Part shown: piece after piece, positions 1 to 8,324 of the stretch
Position numbering within the stretch: position 1 is the stretch's first letter
How the letters are laid out: each line of letters opens with the position of its first letter
Assembly (NCBI RefSeq): GCF_014640615.1
Contig: NZ_BMHH01000001.1
Coordinates: forward strand, 427,866 to 491,865
Direction: 5' to 3'
Length of the DNA: 64,000 nt
Source: Paramesorhizobium endophyticum
GTDB lineage: Bacteria; Pseudomonadota; Alphaproteobacteria; Rhizobiales; Rhizobiaceae
Position numbers and translations under genes: made by a program
Notes under the pieces: generated by a model
Database searches by the model: none
Seen by the model: only the letters and a program-made list of their open reading frames with translations
Told to the model about the DNA's origin: nothing

Positions 1-19
1 TTGAAATGAGCTTGTCCGC

Positions 20-1603
20 ATGCCCGTCGCCGATCATCCCGTTTCCAGACGCCGCACCTTCGCGATCATCGCCCACCCGGACGCCGGCAAGACGACGCTG
101 ACGGAAAAGCTCTTGCTTTTCGGCGGCGCGATCCAGTTGGCGGGCGAGGTGAAGGCCAAAAAGGACCGCATCCAGACCCGCTCGGACTGGATGAAGATCG
201 AGCGCGAGCGCGGCATCTCGGTCGTCACCTCGGTCATGACGTTCGAATACAAGGATTGCGTCTTCAACCTGCTCGACACGCCGGGCCATGAGGACTTCGC
301 CGACGACACCTACCGCACGCTGACGGCGGTGGACTCGGCTGTCATGGTCATCGACGCGGCCAAGGGTATCGAGCCGCGCACGCTGAAGCTCTTCGAAGTC
401 TGCCGGATGCGCGACATCCCGATCATCACCTTCGTCAACAAGATGGACCGCGAGGCGCGCGACCCGCTGGAAATCCTCGACGAGATCGAGGAGAAGCTGG
501 CACTCGACACCGCGCCCATCACCTGGCCCATCGGCTCGGGGAAGAGCTTCGCCGGCACCTTCGACCTGCACAACAGCACATTGCGCAGGCAGGACAATGA
601 GGAGCAGCCGACCAAGGTGAGCGGTCCGGAGGAAGTGGCGAAGCTGCTGCCGGAAAATGAGCGGCAGGCATGGACCGACGGGGTGGAACTGGCGCAAGGC
701 GTCTGCCGCCCGTTCAATTTGCAGGCCTTCCGCGAGGGGCACATGACGCCGGTCTATTTCGGCTCGGCGCTCAAGAATTACGGCGTGCGCGACCTGATCG
801 AAGCCTTCTGCGACTACGGCCCCTCGCCGCGCGCGCAGGAAGCCGACACGCGCAAGGTGGAGGCGACGGAGGAACGGATGACCGGCTTCGTCTTCAAGAT
901 CCAGGCCAATATGGACCCGAACCACCGCGACCGCATTGCCTTCCTGCGCGTCTGTTCAGGCAAGCTCGCGCGGGGCATGAAGGCGAAGCTGGTGCGCACT
1001 GGCAAGCCAATGAGCCTGTCCGCCCCGCAGTTCTTCTTCGCCCGCACGCGGCAGATCGCCGACGAGGCGTTTGCGGGCGATGTCGTGGGCATTCCGAACC
1101 ATGGCACGCTGCGCATTGGCGATACGCTGACCGAGGGCGAGGACATTCTCTTCCGCGGCGTTCCCAACTTCGCGCCGGAAATCCTACGCCGCGTGCGCCT
1201 CGACGATGCGATGAAGGCGAAGAAGCTGAAGGAAGCGTTGCAGCAGATGGCGGAGGAAGGCGTGGTGCAGCTTTTCCTGCCCGATGACGGCTCGCCCGCC
1301 ATTGTCGGCGTTGTCGGAGCGCTGCAGATCGACGTGCTGACCGAGCGGCTGAAAGTGGAATATTCGCTCCCTGTTGGTTTCGAGATGTCGCGCTTTTCCG
1401 TCTGCCGCTGGATCTCGGCGGACGATCCGGCAGAGCTTGCCCGCTTCATCGCCGCGCACCGCGCCGATATCGCACATGATCTTGACAATGACCCGGTATT
1501 TCTCGCCCAGAATGGCTTCTCGCTGAACTACGAGGCCGAGCGCTGGAAGGCGATCCGCTTCGCCACTGTCAAGGATTATCAGGTGCGCGACAGGGCCGCC
1601 TGA
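20..1603 (+). CDS. prfC: Peptide chain release factor 3
   Basis: A cytoplasmic translational GTPase that strips RF1/RF2 from the ribosome after peptide release. The 527 residues match the family's usual length of about 530. The G domain is N-terminal: P-loop AHPDAGKTT (residues 18-26), switch I segment ERERGIS (61-67), DTPGHEDF (86-93) and NKMD (140-143); EF-Tu domain 2-like and RF3-specific C-terminal regions follow. An in-frame TGA at bases 2-4 and the good match from the first residues support this ATG. The gene stands alone, and a repeat-rich spacer follows it. Recognition is secure. Confidence 0.97.
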   Translation: MPVADHPVSRRRTFAIIAHPDAGKTTLTEKLLLFGGAIQLAGEVKAKKDRIQTRSDWMKIERERGISVVTSVMTFEYKDCVFNLLDTPGHEDFADDTYRTLTAVDSAVMVIDAAKGIEPRTLKLFEVCRMRDIPIITFVNKMDREARDPLEILDEIEEKLALDTAPITWPIGSGKSFAGTFDLHNSTLRRQDNEEQPTKVSGPEEVAKLLPENERQAWTDGVELAQGVCRPFNLQAFREGHMTPVYFGSALKNYGVRDLIEAFCDYGPSPRAQEADTRKVEATEERMTGFVFKIQANMDPNHRDRIAFLRVCSGKLARGMKAKLVRTGKPMSLSAPQFFFARTRQIADEAFAGDVVGIPNHGTLRIGDTLTEGEDILFRGVPNFAPEILRRVRLDDAMKAKKLKEALQQMAEEGVVQLFLPDDGSPAIVGVVGALQIDVLTERLKVEYSLPVGFEMSRFSVCRWISADDPAELARFIAAHRADIAHDLDNDPVFLAQNGFSLNYEAERWKAIRFATVKDYQVRDRAA

Positions 1604-1680
1604 CGGCAAGATTGCCTATTATCGGCTGCTGGATGAGTTTTCTCGAGGGCATTTCAGATTTATACGGAACCAACTGTGCG

Positions 1681-1875
1681 CCTTCACCCTCGCCCTTCGA
1701 GGCTCGCTACGCGAGCGCCTCAGGATGAGGGTGAAGGGGCAGCCGCGCCTCAGGATGGGGATGACCGCCGGCGCTACAACGAGAGTGAAGGGGTGGCGGC
1801 GGTCCAGTAGCCCTCATGGTGAGGTGTGAATGGAGCGCAGCGAAATGAGCCTCGAACCACGAGGGCGCTTGGCGC
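1681..1875. repeat. Composite intergenic palindromic repeat (family B), copy 1
   Basis: The spacer between prfC and the ECF41 gene holds a perfect 10-bp inverted repeat, CCTTCACCCT (1681-1690) against AGGGTGAAGG (1728-1737). A second block at 1811-1875 begins CCCTCATGGTGAGGTG and ends in CACGAGGGCGC. The second block recurs almost unchanged at 30340-30395, so this is a dispersed element and not a gene. No convincing coding frame or promoter is visible in 1604-1898. Confidence 0.75.
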
Positions 1876-1898
1876 TTATCTACCAAACAAGAACCGCT

Positions 1899-2801
1899 CT
1901 ATTCCGACCGCCCGCCATCAATTTGCAAATGCCGCAGCTTGTCCGGGTTGCGCATGACATAGATCGCGGTGATTTTCCCATTGGCGATATCGAGCGCCAC
2001 GGTCTGCGGCAGGCCGTCTTCCTCGAGCGTGACGATACCGGGCAGGCCGTCGATGCGGTCGAAGCGGTGGGCCGGCGGCATGCGGCCGCTGGGCTTCTCG
2101 GATATGGCGACGAAGAAGCGCACGATCTTCTCCCGCCCAAAGATCGGGTTGAGCGTCGCGATACGGATGCCGCCGCCATCGGAATACATCACGGCATCTT
2201 CCGCCAGGAGCCCTTGCAAGGCGGTCATGTCGCCGTTGCGCGAGGCCTGGAAGAAGGCTTCGGCTATGCTGCGACCCTTATCCTCGGGAACGGCATAGCG
2301 CGGACGGTTCTCGCGCACATGATCGCGTGCGCGGCTGGCGAGCTTGCGGCAGGCGGCGGGGTCGCGACCCAGAATGCGTGCTACCTCGTCAAAATTCACG
2401 TCGAACACGTCATGCAGGAGGAAGGCGGCGCGTTCCAACGGCGACAGCCGTTCCAGCGCCATCATCAGCGTGAGCGTCAGATCGTCTTCTTCATCTTCCA
2501 CCGGATCGACGATTGGCTCGGGCAACCAGGTGCCGGGATAGGTTTCGCGCCGCACCCGCGCCGATTTCAAATGGTCCAGACAGAGGCGCGTTACGATACG
2601 CGCGAGAAATGCCCTGGCATCGCGCACGGAAGCCCGGTCAGTGCTTAGCCAGCGCAGCCAGGCATCCTGCACGATGTCCTCCGCCTCCGCGACCGATCCC
2701 AGCATGCGATAAGCGATGCGGATCAATCGCGGGCGAAGAGCCTCGAAGACCGCCCCTGCATCATCAGGGGCGGTGTTTATGGGTTCATCAAGCTGCGGCA
2801 T
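1899..2801 (-). CDS. ECF41-family RNA polymerase sigma factor with SnoaL-like C-terminal domain
   Basis: An extracytoplasmic-function sigma factor of 300 residues. Sigma region 2 (about 17-80) contains the AEDIVQDAWLRW segment, and region 4 (about 110-165) carries the helix-turn-helix. A SnoaL/NTF2-like domain follows (about 175-300). WLPEP (92-96) in the linker and DGGG (208-211) in the extension are ECF41 hallmarks; in that group the extension modulates sigma activity and no classical anti-sigma factor is needed. The start overlaps the 3' end of the carboxymuconolactone-decarboxylase gene by 14 bases, so the two are co-transcribed. The promoter at 3287-3313 implies autoregulation. The inducing signal is unknown. 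Confidence 0.93.
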   Translation of the reverse strand: MPQLDEPINTAPDDAGAVFEALRPRLIRIAYRMLGSVAEAEDIVQDAWLRWLSTDRASVRDARAFLARIVTRLCLDHLKSARVRRETYPGTWLPEPIVDPVEDEEDDLTLTLMMALERLSPLERAAFLLHDVFDVNFDEVARILGRDPAACRKLASRARDHVRENRPRYAVPEDKGRSIAEAFFQASRNGDMTALQGLLAEDAVMYSDGGGIRIATLNPIFGREKIVRFFVAISEKPSGRMPPAHRFDRIDGLPGIVTLEEDGLPQTVALDIANGKITAIYVMRNPDKLRHLQIDGGRSE

Positions 2802-3249
2802 GAGCCTTCTTCACTGGATGGATGGAACGGAAGCCGACCGATATGCGGTTCCATGCGTTGATGGTGGTGATGGCAAAGGTGAGCTTCACGATTTCCTCGT
2901 CGCTGAACTGCGCCTTCAGCGCTTCGTAGACATCATCGGGAGCGCGGGTCTGCGCCACCAGCGTCAGCGCCTCCGTCCATGCAAGCGCGGCGCGCTCGCG
3001 ATCCGTATAAAGCGGCGATTCCCTCCAGCCATCGAGGAGGTAGATGCGCTCTTCCGTCTCGCCATGGGCGCGAGCCTCACCGGTGTGCATATGGATGCAA
3101 TAGGCGCAGCCATTGATCTGCGAGGCGCGGATCTTGACCAGATGGCGGATCGTTTCATCCAGCCCGCTGGTCTTCACCTTCTCTTCCAGATCGAGCATGG
3201 CCTGCATCAGCTGCGGCGCGACGTTGTAATATTTCATTCTCTGTTGCAT
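2788..3249 (-). CDS. Carboxymuconolactone decarboxylase / AhpD-like protein
   Basis: A 153-residue protein of the carboxymuconolactone decarboxylase (AhpD-like) superfamily, probably a cytoplasmic thiol-disulfide or peroxide-linked enzyme. The redox motif is C48-x-x-C51 with H55, in GCAYCIHMH. Members of this superfamily are the typical neighbours of ECF41 sigma factors. It is the first gene of the two-gene unit and lies directly downstream of the ECF41-type promoter. The start is ATG with GGAG nine bases upstream; an internal ATG four codons later is possible. The true substrate cannot be told from sequence. Confidence 0.9.
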   Translation of the reverse strand: MQQRMKYYNVAPQLMQAMLDLEEKVKTSGLDETIRHLVKIRASQINGCAYCIHMHTGEARAHGETEERIYLLDGWRESPLYTDRERAALAWTEALTLVAQTRAPDDVYEALKAQFSDEEIVKLTFAITTINAWNRISVGFRSIHPVKKAHAAA

Positions 3250-3286
3250 CGTATGGCTCCATGTCCTTGGGGTTTACCGATGCCTA

Positions 3287-3313
3287 GACGAGACAGCGGG
3301 ATGGAATGTGACA
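3287..3313 (-). promoter_or_regulatory. ECF41-type promoter
   Basis: Read on the minus strand this is TGTCACA, 16 bases, then CGTC, the bipartite motif described for ECF41 sigma factors. It lies 38 bases before the start of the decarboxylase gene, the expected distance. The sigma factor encoded as second gene of the unit would therefore drive its own transcription. The match is exact in both boxes and in spacing. Confidence 0.82.
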
Positions 3314-3348
3314 TGGATTTGCTTTTTATTTGGTGATTTGAGTTCCTG

Positions 3349-4713
3349 TTACCCCAGCGCTTCAGCGATTTTCCCCGCCAACCGCGCCGCCACCTCATCC
3401 TTATTCATCTCGGGCCATTCCTCGATGCCATCTTCCGAGACGATGCGGACATGGTTGCGGTCCCCGCCCATAACGCCGTGTGACACATCGTTGGCGACGA
3501 TCCAGTCGGCACCCTTCTTTTCCAGCTTCTTCTGCGCGTTGGCGAGCAGATCCTGCGTTTCAGCAGCGAAGCCGACGACGAGGCGCGGGCGATTGGCATG
3601 GTGGCCGATCATGGCCAGGATGTCGGGGTTTTCGACCATGCGCAGCACCGGCGGCTCGCCGCCCGGCTGCTTCTTGATCTTCTGCGAAGCCTCGCCCTCG
3701 GTGCGCCAGTCCGCGACGGCGGCGACCATCACCGCAGCGTCGGCAGGAAGCAGATTTTCGACCGCCTGCTTCATCTGCCGCGCGGTCTCGACATGGGTGA
3801 CCGCCACGCCTTGCGGGTCCGGGATGGAGACCGGGCCGGAGACGAGGTGCACGTCCGCTCCAAGATACGCGAGCGCCGCCGCAATGGCGTGGCCCTGCTT
3901 GCCGGAGGAGCGGTTGGCAATGTAGCGCACGGGATCGATCGGCTCGACGGTGGGGCCGGAGGTGACCACGATCTTTTTGCCGGCTAACGGCTGATGCGCC
4001 GGCTTGAAGAAGGTTTCGACGGCGGCGACGATTTCCAGCGGCTCGGCCATGCGGCCCGTGCCCGCCTCGCCGCCTTCGGCCATCTCGCCTCTGTTGGGCC
4101 CGACGAAGCGGATACCGTCGCCAGCCAGCGTGGCGCGGTTGCGGCGAGTGGCAGGATGGTTCCACATCAGCGGATTCATGGCGGGGGCGATGAGCACGGG
4201 CGCAGTGGTGGCGAGCAGCACGGCGGAGGCGAGGTCGTCGGCAAGGCCATGCGCCATCTTCGCCATAAGATCGGCGGTAGCGGGCGCGACGACGATCAGA
4301 TCCGCCTCGCGCGACAGGCGGATATGGCCGACATCCTGCTCATCCTCGCGGGAAAAGAGGTCGGTAAAGACGTGATCGGCGGCGAGCGCGCCCACCGAGA
4401 GCGGCGTGATGAATTCCTGCGCGGCGCGGGTCATGACCGGGCGCACGCTCGCGCCGCGCTCGCGCAGGCGGCGGATCAGGTCGAGGGATTTATAGGCCGC
4501 AATGCCCCCCCCGATGATGAGCAGTACCCTCTTCCCCGTCAAAGAGGGGAGGGTAGCACCCGCTTTTACCTGATGTAGGGGGGCATCAGGGGCGTCGATA
4601 TTGCGAAGGATAAGCCGCGCCTCCTCCTCCATGGAGCGGCCATTGCGGGCGGCGCGCAGCCGCAGTCGCTCCTTCGCCGCGTCATCGAGATTCCGGATGG
4701 TGATGCTGGCCAT
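3349..4713 (-). CDS. coaBC: RHH-CoaBC fusion: phosphopantothenoylcysteine decarboxylase / phosphopantothenate-cysteine ligase
   Basis: Bifunctional coenzyme A enzyme. The CoaC flavoprotein part (about 60-235) has GGGIAAYKS, the catalytic H130 in GHIRLS, PATADL and PAMNPLMWNHP. The CoaB ligase part (about 243-454) has SGPTVEPID, NRSSGKQG and KIKKQPGG. At 454 residues it is about 50 longer than E. coli Dfp (406). The surplus is N-terminal: residues 3-37 read like a FitA/Arc-type ribbon-helix-helix DNA-binding domain (ITIRNLDDAAKERLRLRAA, then SMEEEARLILR). The usual ACGD clamp cysteine of CoaC is absent, the segment reading MAEGGEAGTGRM. The start has a strong AAGGAG site, so the extension should be translated. 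See the half-sites at 4715-4754. Confidence 0.93.
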   Translation of the reverse strand: MASITIRNLDDAAKERLRLRAARNGRSMEEEARLILRNIDAPDAPLHQVKAGATLPSLTGKRVLLIIGGGIAAYKSLDLIRRLRERGASVRPVMTRAAQEFITPLSVGALAADHVFTDLFSREDEQDVGHIRLSREADLIVVAPATADLMAKMAHGLADDLASAVLLATTAPVLIAPAMNPLMWNHPATRRNRATLAGDGIRFVGPNRGEMAEGGEAGTGRMAEPLEIVAAVETFFKPAHQPLAGKKIVVTSGPTVEPIDPVRYIANRSSGKQGHAIAAALAYLGADVHLVSGPVSIPDPQGVAVTHVETARQMKQAVENLLPADAAVMVAAVADWRTEGEASQKIKKQPGGEPPVLRMVENPDILAMIGHHANRPRLVVGFAAETQDLLANAQKKLEKKGADWIVANDVSHGVMGGDRNHVRIVSEDGIEEWPEMNKDEVAARLAGKIAEALG

Positions 4714-4714
4714 G

Positions 4715-4754
4715 TGATTGCAACTCCTTGCTCAAAACGCAATCATTGCAATCA
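4715..4754. promoter_or_regulatory. Candidate operator: inverted half-sites around the coaBC ribosome binding site
   Basis: Two perfect 9-bp inverted arms, TGATTGCAA (4715-4723) and TTGCAATCA (4746-4754), lie in the 57-base gap between ubiB and coaBC. A third partial copy, GCAATCA, is at 4739-4745. On the coding strand the order is two tandem TGATTGC half-sites, AAGGAG, a reversed half-site, one base, then ATG. Inference: this is an autoregulatory site for the ribbon-helix-helix domain at the start of CoaBC. The same arms could instead pair in RNA and hide the ribosome binding site. Confidence 0.55.
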
Positions 4755-4770
4755 AATTACGCCCATTCGG

Positions 4771-6348
4771 CTAGGAATGGAAGCCGAAAGCGATTGCAAG
4801 AACGGCCAATGCAAGCAGGGCAAAGCCCACCCGGCCCCAGCGCGAGCGCCGCGCCGAAGCCCTGCCGATGGCCTCGGCTGTCTCGGGCGCGAGCCGCAGC
4901 CCTTCCTCCGCCATATGGTCCAGCTCATAGGTGATCCGTTCGAAGCGCTTGACCATTTCAGGCGTCTGGCGCAGCAGATGCAGGAGCGCGGAACCGCTTT
5001 CGCGCGCGTCGGCGATGATGCCGACCGGCCCGAGGCTTTCCCTGAGATAATCGCTCACGACAGGCTCTGCGGCCTTCCACATGTTGAAATGCGGATCGAG
5101 CGTGCGGGACACGCCTTCTACGACCACCATGGTCTTTTGCAGAAGCAGCAGTTCGGGCCGCGTCTGCATGTCGAAAAGCTCGGTGACCTCGAACAGCAGG
5201 GTCAACAGCTTCGCCATGGAAATGGTCTGTGCCGATTGGCCATGGATCGGCTCGCCGATGGCGCGGATCGCCTGGGCGAAGCTTGCCGCGTCATGGCGAT
5301 GCGGCACATAGCCAGCCTCGAAATGCACATCCGCAACGCGGGCATAATCGCGCGTGATAAAGCCGTAGAGAATTTCGGCGAGGAAGCGGCGCTCCTTCTT
5401 GCCGAGCCGCCCGGTGATGCCGAAATCCACCGCGACGATGGTGCCCTGAGGATCGACGAAGAGATTGCCGGGATGCATGTCGGCATGGAAGAAACCGTCA
5501 CGCAACGTATGGCGCAGGAAGGACTGGATGAGCGTTTCGGCCAGCATTTTCAGATCGTGGCCGGCGGCGCGCAAGCCCTCGATATCGGACATCTTGACGC
5601 CGTCGATCCATTCGAGCGTCAGCACGTCGCGACCTGTGCGCTCCCAATCCACGGCGGGGACACGGAAGCCCGGATCCTCCTTCACATTCTCGGCGATTTC
5701 AGAAAGCGCCGCCGCCTCCAGCCGTAAGTCCATCTCGATGCGCGTCGACTGGGCGAGCGTCTGTGTGATCTCGACCGGACGCAGGCGGCGCGTGGCCGGA
5801 ACATAGCGCTCCTGCATCTGCGCCAGCATGAAGAAGCTTTCGAGGTCGCGGGCGAAGCGCTGGCGCACGCCGGGGCGGATCACCTTGACCGCCACCTTGT
5901 GCGGCGCACCATCGCGCATCACCTCAGCCGGGTGCACCTGTGCCATGGAGGCCGCTGCGATGGGCGGGTCGAAGCGGACATAGAGATCATCGATGGGCCG
6001 GCCAAGCGAGCCTTCGATTGCCCTGACGGCAGCTTCGCGCGGGAAGTAATCGAGCCGGTCCTGCAGCATCGCCAGATCGAGGGCCACGTCGCGCCCTACA
6101 ATATCGGGCCGCGTCGCCAAGAACTGGCCGAGCTTGACATAGGACGGTCCCAGCTTGTTCATCGCGCGGGACATGCGCTCGGAGCGCAGCGTGGTGCGGG
6201 CGCGGCGGCGCGCCAGCAGTCCGGCAATGCGGTGGCCGAAAGCGGGCAGGCCGCTCAAGCCATCGGAGGGCAGCGCAGTGATGACGCCCTCGCGCGTCAT
6301 GATCCATCCAGCCTGAAGGAGCCGGAAGGTGGCGGCGAGTCTGCTCAT
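4771..6348 (-). CDS. ubiB: Ubiquinone biosynthesis accessory kinase-like protein UbiB
   Basis: A membrane-associated atypical kinase of the UbiB/ABC1/ADCK family, needed for ubiquinone synthesis. The family-specific KxGQ motif is at about 72-75 (VKLGQFLATRPD). The alanine-rich nucleotide loop is present (AAASMAQVHPA), as are FHADMHPGNLFVD and the metal-binding VDFGITG. A hydrophobic C-terminal segment ending in FGFHS should anchor it in the inner membrane. The 525 residues are normal. It follows ubiE by 24 bases and is clearly in the same operon. Confidence 0.96.
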   Translation of the reverse strand: MSRLAATFRLLQAGWIMTREGVITALPSDGLSGLPAFGHRIAGLLARRRARTTLRSERMSRAMNKLGPSYVKLGQFLATRPDIVGRDVALDLAMLQDRLDYFPREAAVRAIEGSLGRPIDDLYVRFDPPIAAASMAQVHPAEVMRDGAPHKVAVKVIRPGVRQRFARDLESFFMLAQMQERYVPATRRLRPVEITQTLAQSTRIEMDLRLEAAALSEIAENVKEDPGFRVPAVDWERTGRDVLTLEWIDGVKMSDIEGLRAAGHDLKMLAETLIQSFLRHTLRDGFFHADMHPGNLFVDPQGTIVAVDFGITGRLGKKERRFLAEILYGFITRDYARVADVHFEAGYVPHRHDAASFAQAIRAIGEPIHGQSAQTISMAKLLTLLFEVTELFDMQTRPELLLLQKTMVVVEGVSRTLDPHFNMWKAAEPVVSDYLRESLGPVGIIADARESGSALLHLLRQTPEMVKRFERITYELDHMAEEGLRLAPETAEAIGRASARRSRWGRVGFALLALAVLAIAFGFHS

Positions 6349-6372
6349 GCGACGATACTCGTGCTCATCAAA

Positions 6373-7164
6373 TTATAGTTTCCAGCCGGAATGTAGCGCG
6401 GCGATGCCGCCGGAATAATTGCGCCAGCTCACGCGCTCGAAACCGGCGGAGCGGATCATGTCGGCGAAATCGGCCTGACGGGGGAATTTGCGAATGGATT
6501 CGACCAGATAGCGGTAGGAATCGGCGTCACCGGCCACGAGGTCGCCGATGCGCGGAATGGCATTGAACGACCAGGCGTCGTAGAAGCGGTCGAGCAGCGG
6601 CATTTCCACTTCAGAGAATTCGAGGCAGAAGAACCGCCCGCCCGGCTTCAGCACGCGATAGGCTTCGGCCAGCGCGCGGTCGATATGCGGCACGTTGCGG
6701 ATGCCGAAGGCGATGGTGTAGGCGTCGAAGCGATTGTCTTCGAAAGGCAGTTCCTCGGCGTTGGCCTCGACGAATTCGATATTGTCGGCAAGGCCTTTTT
6801 TCACCGCGCGGTCATGGCCTACGGCGAGCATCGAGCCGTTGATGTCGAGCACCGTGGCTCGCGCCTGACGGTTGGAGGCTTCCAGAATGCGGAAGGCGAT
6901 GTCACCCGTGCCGCCCGCCACATCCAGCACCTGCCAGCCCTCACGCTTGGGCGGCGACAGCCAATTCACCATCGCATCCTTCCAGACGCGGTGCATGCCG
7001 GCGGACATCAAATCGTTCATCAGGTCGTAGCGGGAGGCGACGCGGTGGAACACCTCGTTGACCAGCCCCTGCTTCTCCCCCTCCGCGACCTTGCGGAAGC
7101 CGAAGGACTGCTCCATGCCGCCGCTCGGGCCGACGCGGGCCGCATTGCCATCTTCATGGATCAT
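6373..7164 (-). CDS. ubiE: Ubiquinone/menaquinone C-methyltransferase UbiE
   Basis: A class I SAM-dependent methyltransferase that methylates the ring carbon of demethoxy-quinol intermediates in ubiquinone synthesis. The family signature [17 protein letters not shown] lies near residue 47, SAM motif I is [12 protein letters not shown], and [20 protein letters not shown] is the UbiE motif; the protein ends in HSGWKL. At 263 residues it has a slightly longer N-terminus than E. coli UbiE (251). It is the first gene of ubiE-ubiB, with a palindromic repeat just upstream. An internal start at codon 17 is possible. Confidence 0.96.
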   Translation of the reverse strand: MIHEDGNAARVGPSGGMEQSFGFRKVAEGEKQGLVNEVFHRVASRYDLMNDLMSAGMHRVWKDAMVNWLSPPKREGWQVLDVAGGTGDIAFRILEASNRQARATVLDINGSMLAVGHDRAVKKGLADNIEFVEANAEELPFEDNRFDAYTIAFGIRNVPHIDRALAEAYRVLKPGGRFFCLEFSEVEMPLLDRFYDAWSFNAIPRIGDLVAGDADSYRYLVESIRKFPRQADFADMIRSAGFERVSWRNYSGGIAALHSGWKL

Positions 7165-7183
7165 ATCGCCACCTTCTCTCGCC

Positions 7184-7226
7184 GCATGATCTTATCCGAA
7201 AAGTCTGCAACTTTTCGGGATCATTG
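7184..7226. repeat. Palindromic repeat (family A), ubiE-upp spacer
   Basis: This copy follows the family consensus: GCATGATCTTATCC, then GAAAAGTCTGCAACTTTTC, then GGGATCAT, which folds into a long hairpin. It lies between the divergent ubiE and upp. A degenerate relative with ACCGGTTCCCACTTTTC sits at about 7332-7348. The rest of 7227-7375 shows no gene. Confidence 0.88.
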
Positions 7227-7375
7227 CTCTTCGCTGTTCTGCCTCCCGATATAAAGCTTGCATCAGGCGAAACAAGCAGGCACGAGGATGTTTAGAGTTT
7301 TGTTTTATCCGCAAGTCCGGACGGAAAACCGGTTCCCACTTTTCCTGGCCTTGCTCAATTGCATATGAGACCACC

Positions 7376-8002
7376 ATGAGCGTCACCGTCATCGATCATC
7401 CGCTTGTCCAGCACAAGCTCACCATCATGCGCAAAAAGGAAACCTCGACGGCGAGTTTCCGGCGGCTGCTGAAGGAAATCTCCCTGCTGCTGTGCTACGA
7501 AGTGACGCGCGACCTCGAACTGACGACGACGCGCATCGAAACGCCGCTGATGCCGATGGACGCACCGACGCTGGGAGGTAAAAAGCTGGTCTTCGCCTCG
7601 ATCCTGCGCGCCGGAAACGGCCTGCTGGAGGGGATGCTGGATCTGGTGCCTGCCGCGCGCGTCGCCCATATCGGGCTTTACCGCGACCATGAAACGCTGC
7701 AACCCATCGAATATTATTTCAAGGCTCCCGAGGATATTGTTAATCGGCTGATTATCGTTGTCGACCCGATGCTCGCCACCGCCAACTCCGCCATCGCGGC
7801 CATCGACAAGCTAAAGGAGCGCGGCGCGAGCAACATCCGCTTCCTCTGCCTGCTCGCCGCGCCCGAGGGCATCGAACGCTTCACCAAGGCGCATCCGGAC
7901 GTGCCGGTCTACACCGCCGCCATCGACAGCCGGCTGGACGAAAATGGCTACATCGTGCCGGGTCTGGGCGATGCGGGCGACCGGATGTACGGGACGAAGT
8001 AA
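7376..8002 (+). CDS. upp: Uracil phosphoribosyltransferase
   Basis: Converts uracil and PRPP to UMP in pyrimidine salvage. At 208 residues it is the normal size. It begins [13 protein letters not shown], as the family does. The PRPP-binding loop is [12 protein letters not shown], preceded by [12 protein letters not shown], and the uracil-binding C-terminus is [17 protein letters not shown]. It is divergent from ubiE. On the other side of the adjacent toxin-antitoxin and hydrolase genes lies the deo salvage operon, which may supply it with uracil. Confidence 0.97.
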   Translation: MSVTVIDHPLVQHKLTIMRKKETSTASFRRLLKEISLLLCYEVTRDLELTTTRIETPLMPMDAPTLGGKKLVFASILRAGNGLLEGMLDLVPAARVAHIGLYRDHETLQPIEYYFKAPEDIVNRLIIVVDPMLATANSAIAAIDKLKERGASNIRFLCLLAAPEGIERFTKAHPDVPVYTAAIDSRLDENGYIVPGLGDAGDRMYGTK

Positions 8003-8044
8003 TTTCGCCTTTTCGCGCACGGGCTTGAAAATTGCGGGTAAAAA

Positions 8045-8066
8045 GACTAAGTCTAATGGACTAAGT
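8045..8066. promoter_or_regulatory. Repeat pair upstream of the phd/vapC-type module (candidate operator)
   Basis: GACTAAGT occurs at 8045-8052 and again at 8059-8066, two helical-face-like repeats 14 bases apart. The same bases also form an imperfect inverted repeat, AGTC around TAATG and GACT. They end three bases before the AGGAG ribosome binding site (8069-8073). Phd-type antitoxins commonly repress their own promoters at such sites; the assignment here is inference. Confidence 0.45.
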
Positions 8067-8078
8067 TAGGAGTGTGTC

Positions 8079-8324
8079 ATGCACACCGTCAATATTCACG
8101 AAGCCAAGACGCATCTTTCGCGTCTTATAGACAAGGCAGCCAAAGGCGAGCCGTTCGTCATTGCCAAATCCGGCAAGCCGATGGTTAAGGTCATCGCCAT
8201 CGATGCACCCACTACGGACGAAACACGCCGGGTGGGGTTCATGGCCGGTCAATTTTCGGTCCCGGACGATTTCGACCGCATGGGCGACGAGGATATAGCG
8301 GAACTGTTCGGCGACGAGGCATGA
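8079..8324 (+). CDS. Phd/YefM-family antitoxin
   Basis: An 81-residue antitoxin of the Phd/YefM type. The N-terminal half (VNIHEAKTHLSRLIDKAAKG, then EPFVIAKSGKPMVKVIAID) is the DNA-binding and dimerisation fold. The acidic C-terminus (DDFDRMGDEDIAELFGDEA) is the part expected to bind and neutralise the toxin. ATG follows AGGAG by five bases. The stop overlaps the toxin start in ATGA at 8321-8324, typical of translationally coupled modules. It sits between upp and an alpha/beta hydrolase on the plus strand. Confidence 0.92.
   Translation: MHTVNIHEAKTHLSRLIDKAAKGEPFVIAKSGKPMVKVIAIDAPTTDETRRVGFMAGQFSVPDDFDRMGDEDIAELFGDEA

Noticed and set aside
1830..2648. A 272-codon plus-strand frame opposite the ECF41 gene
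   Set aside because: It starts within the repeat and shows only antisense codon bias; the sigma factor on the minus strand is convincing.
3349..4713. RHH-CoaBC as a read-through artefact of two separate genes
   Set aside because: One uninterrupted frame, a strong ribosome binding site only at the RHH start, and no internal start with a site before the CoaC part. I keep it as a fusion but note it needs confirmation.
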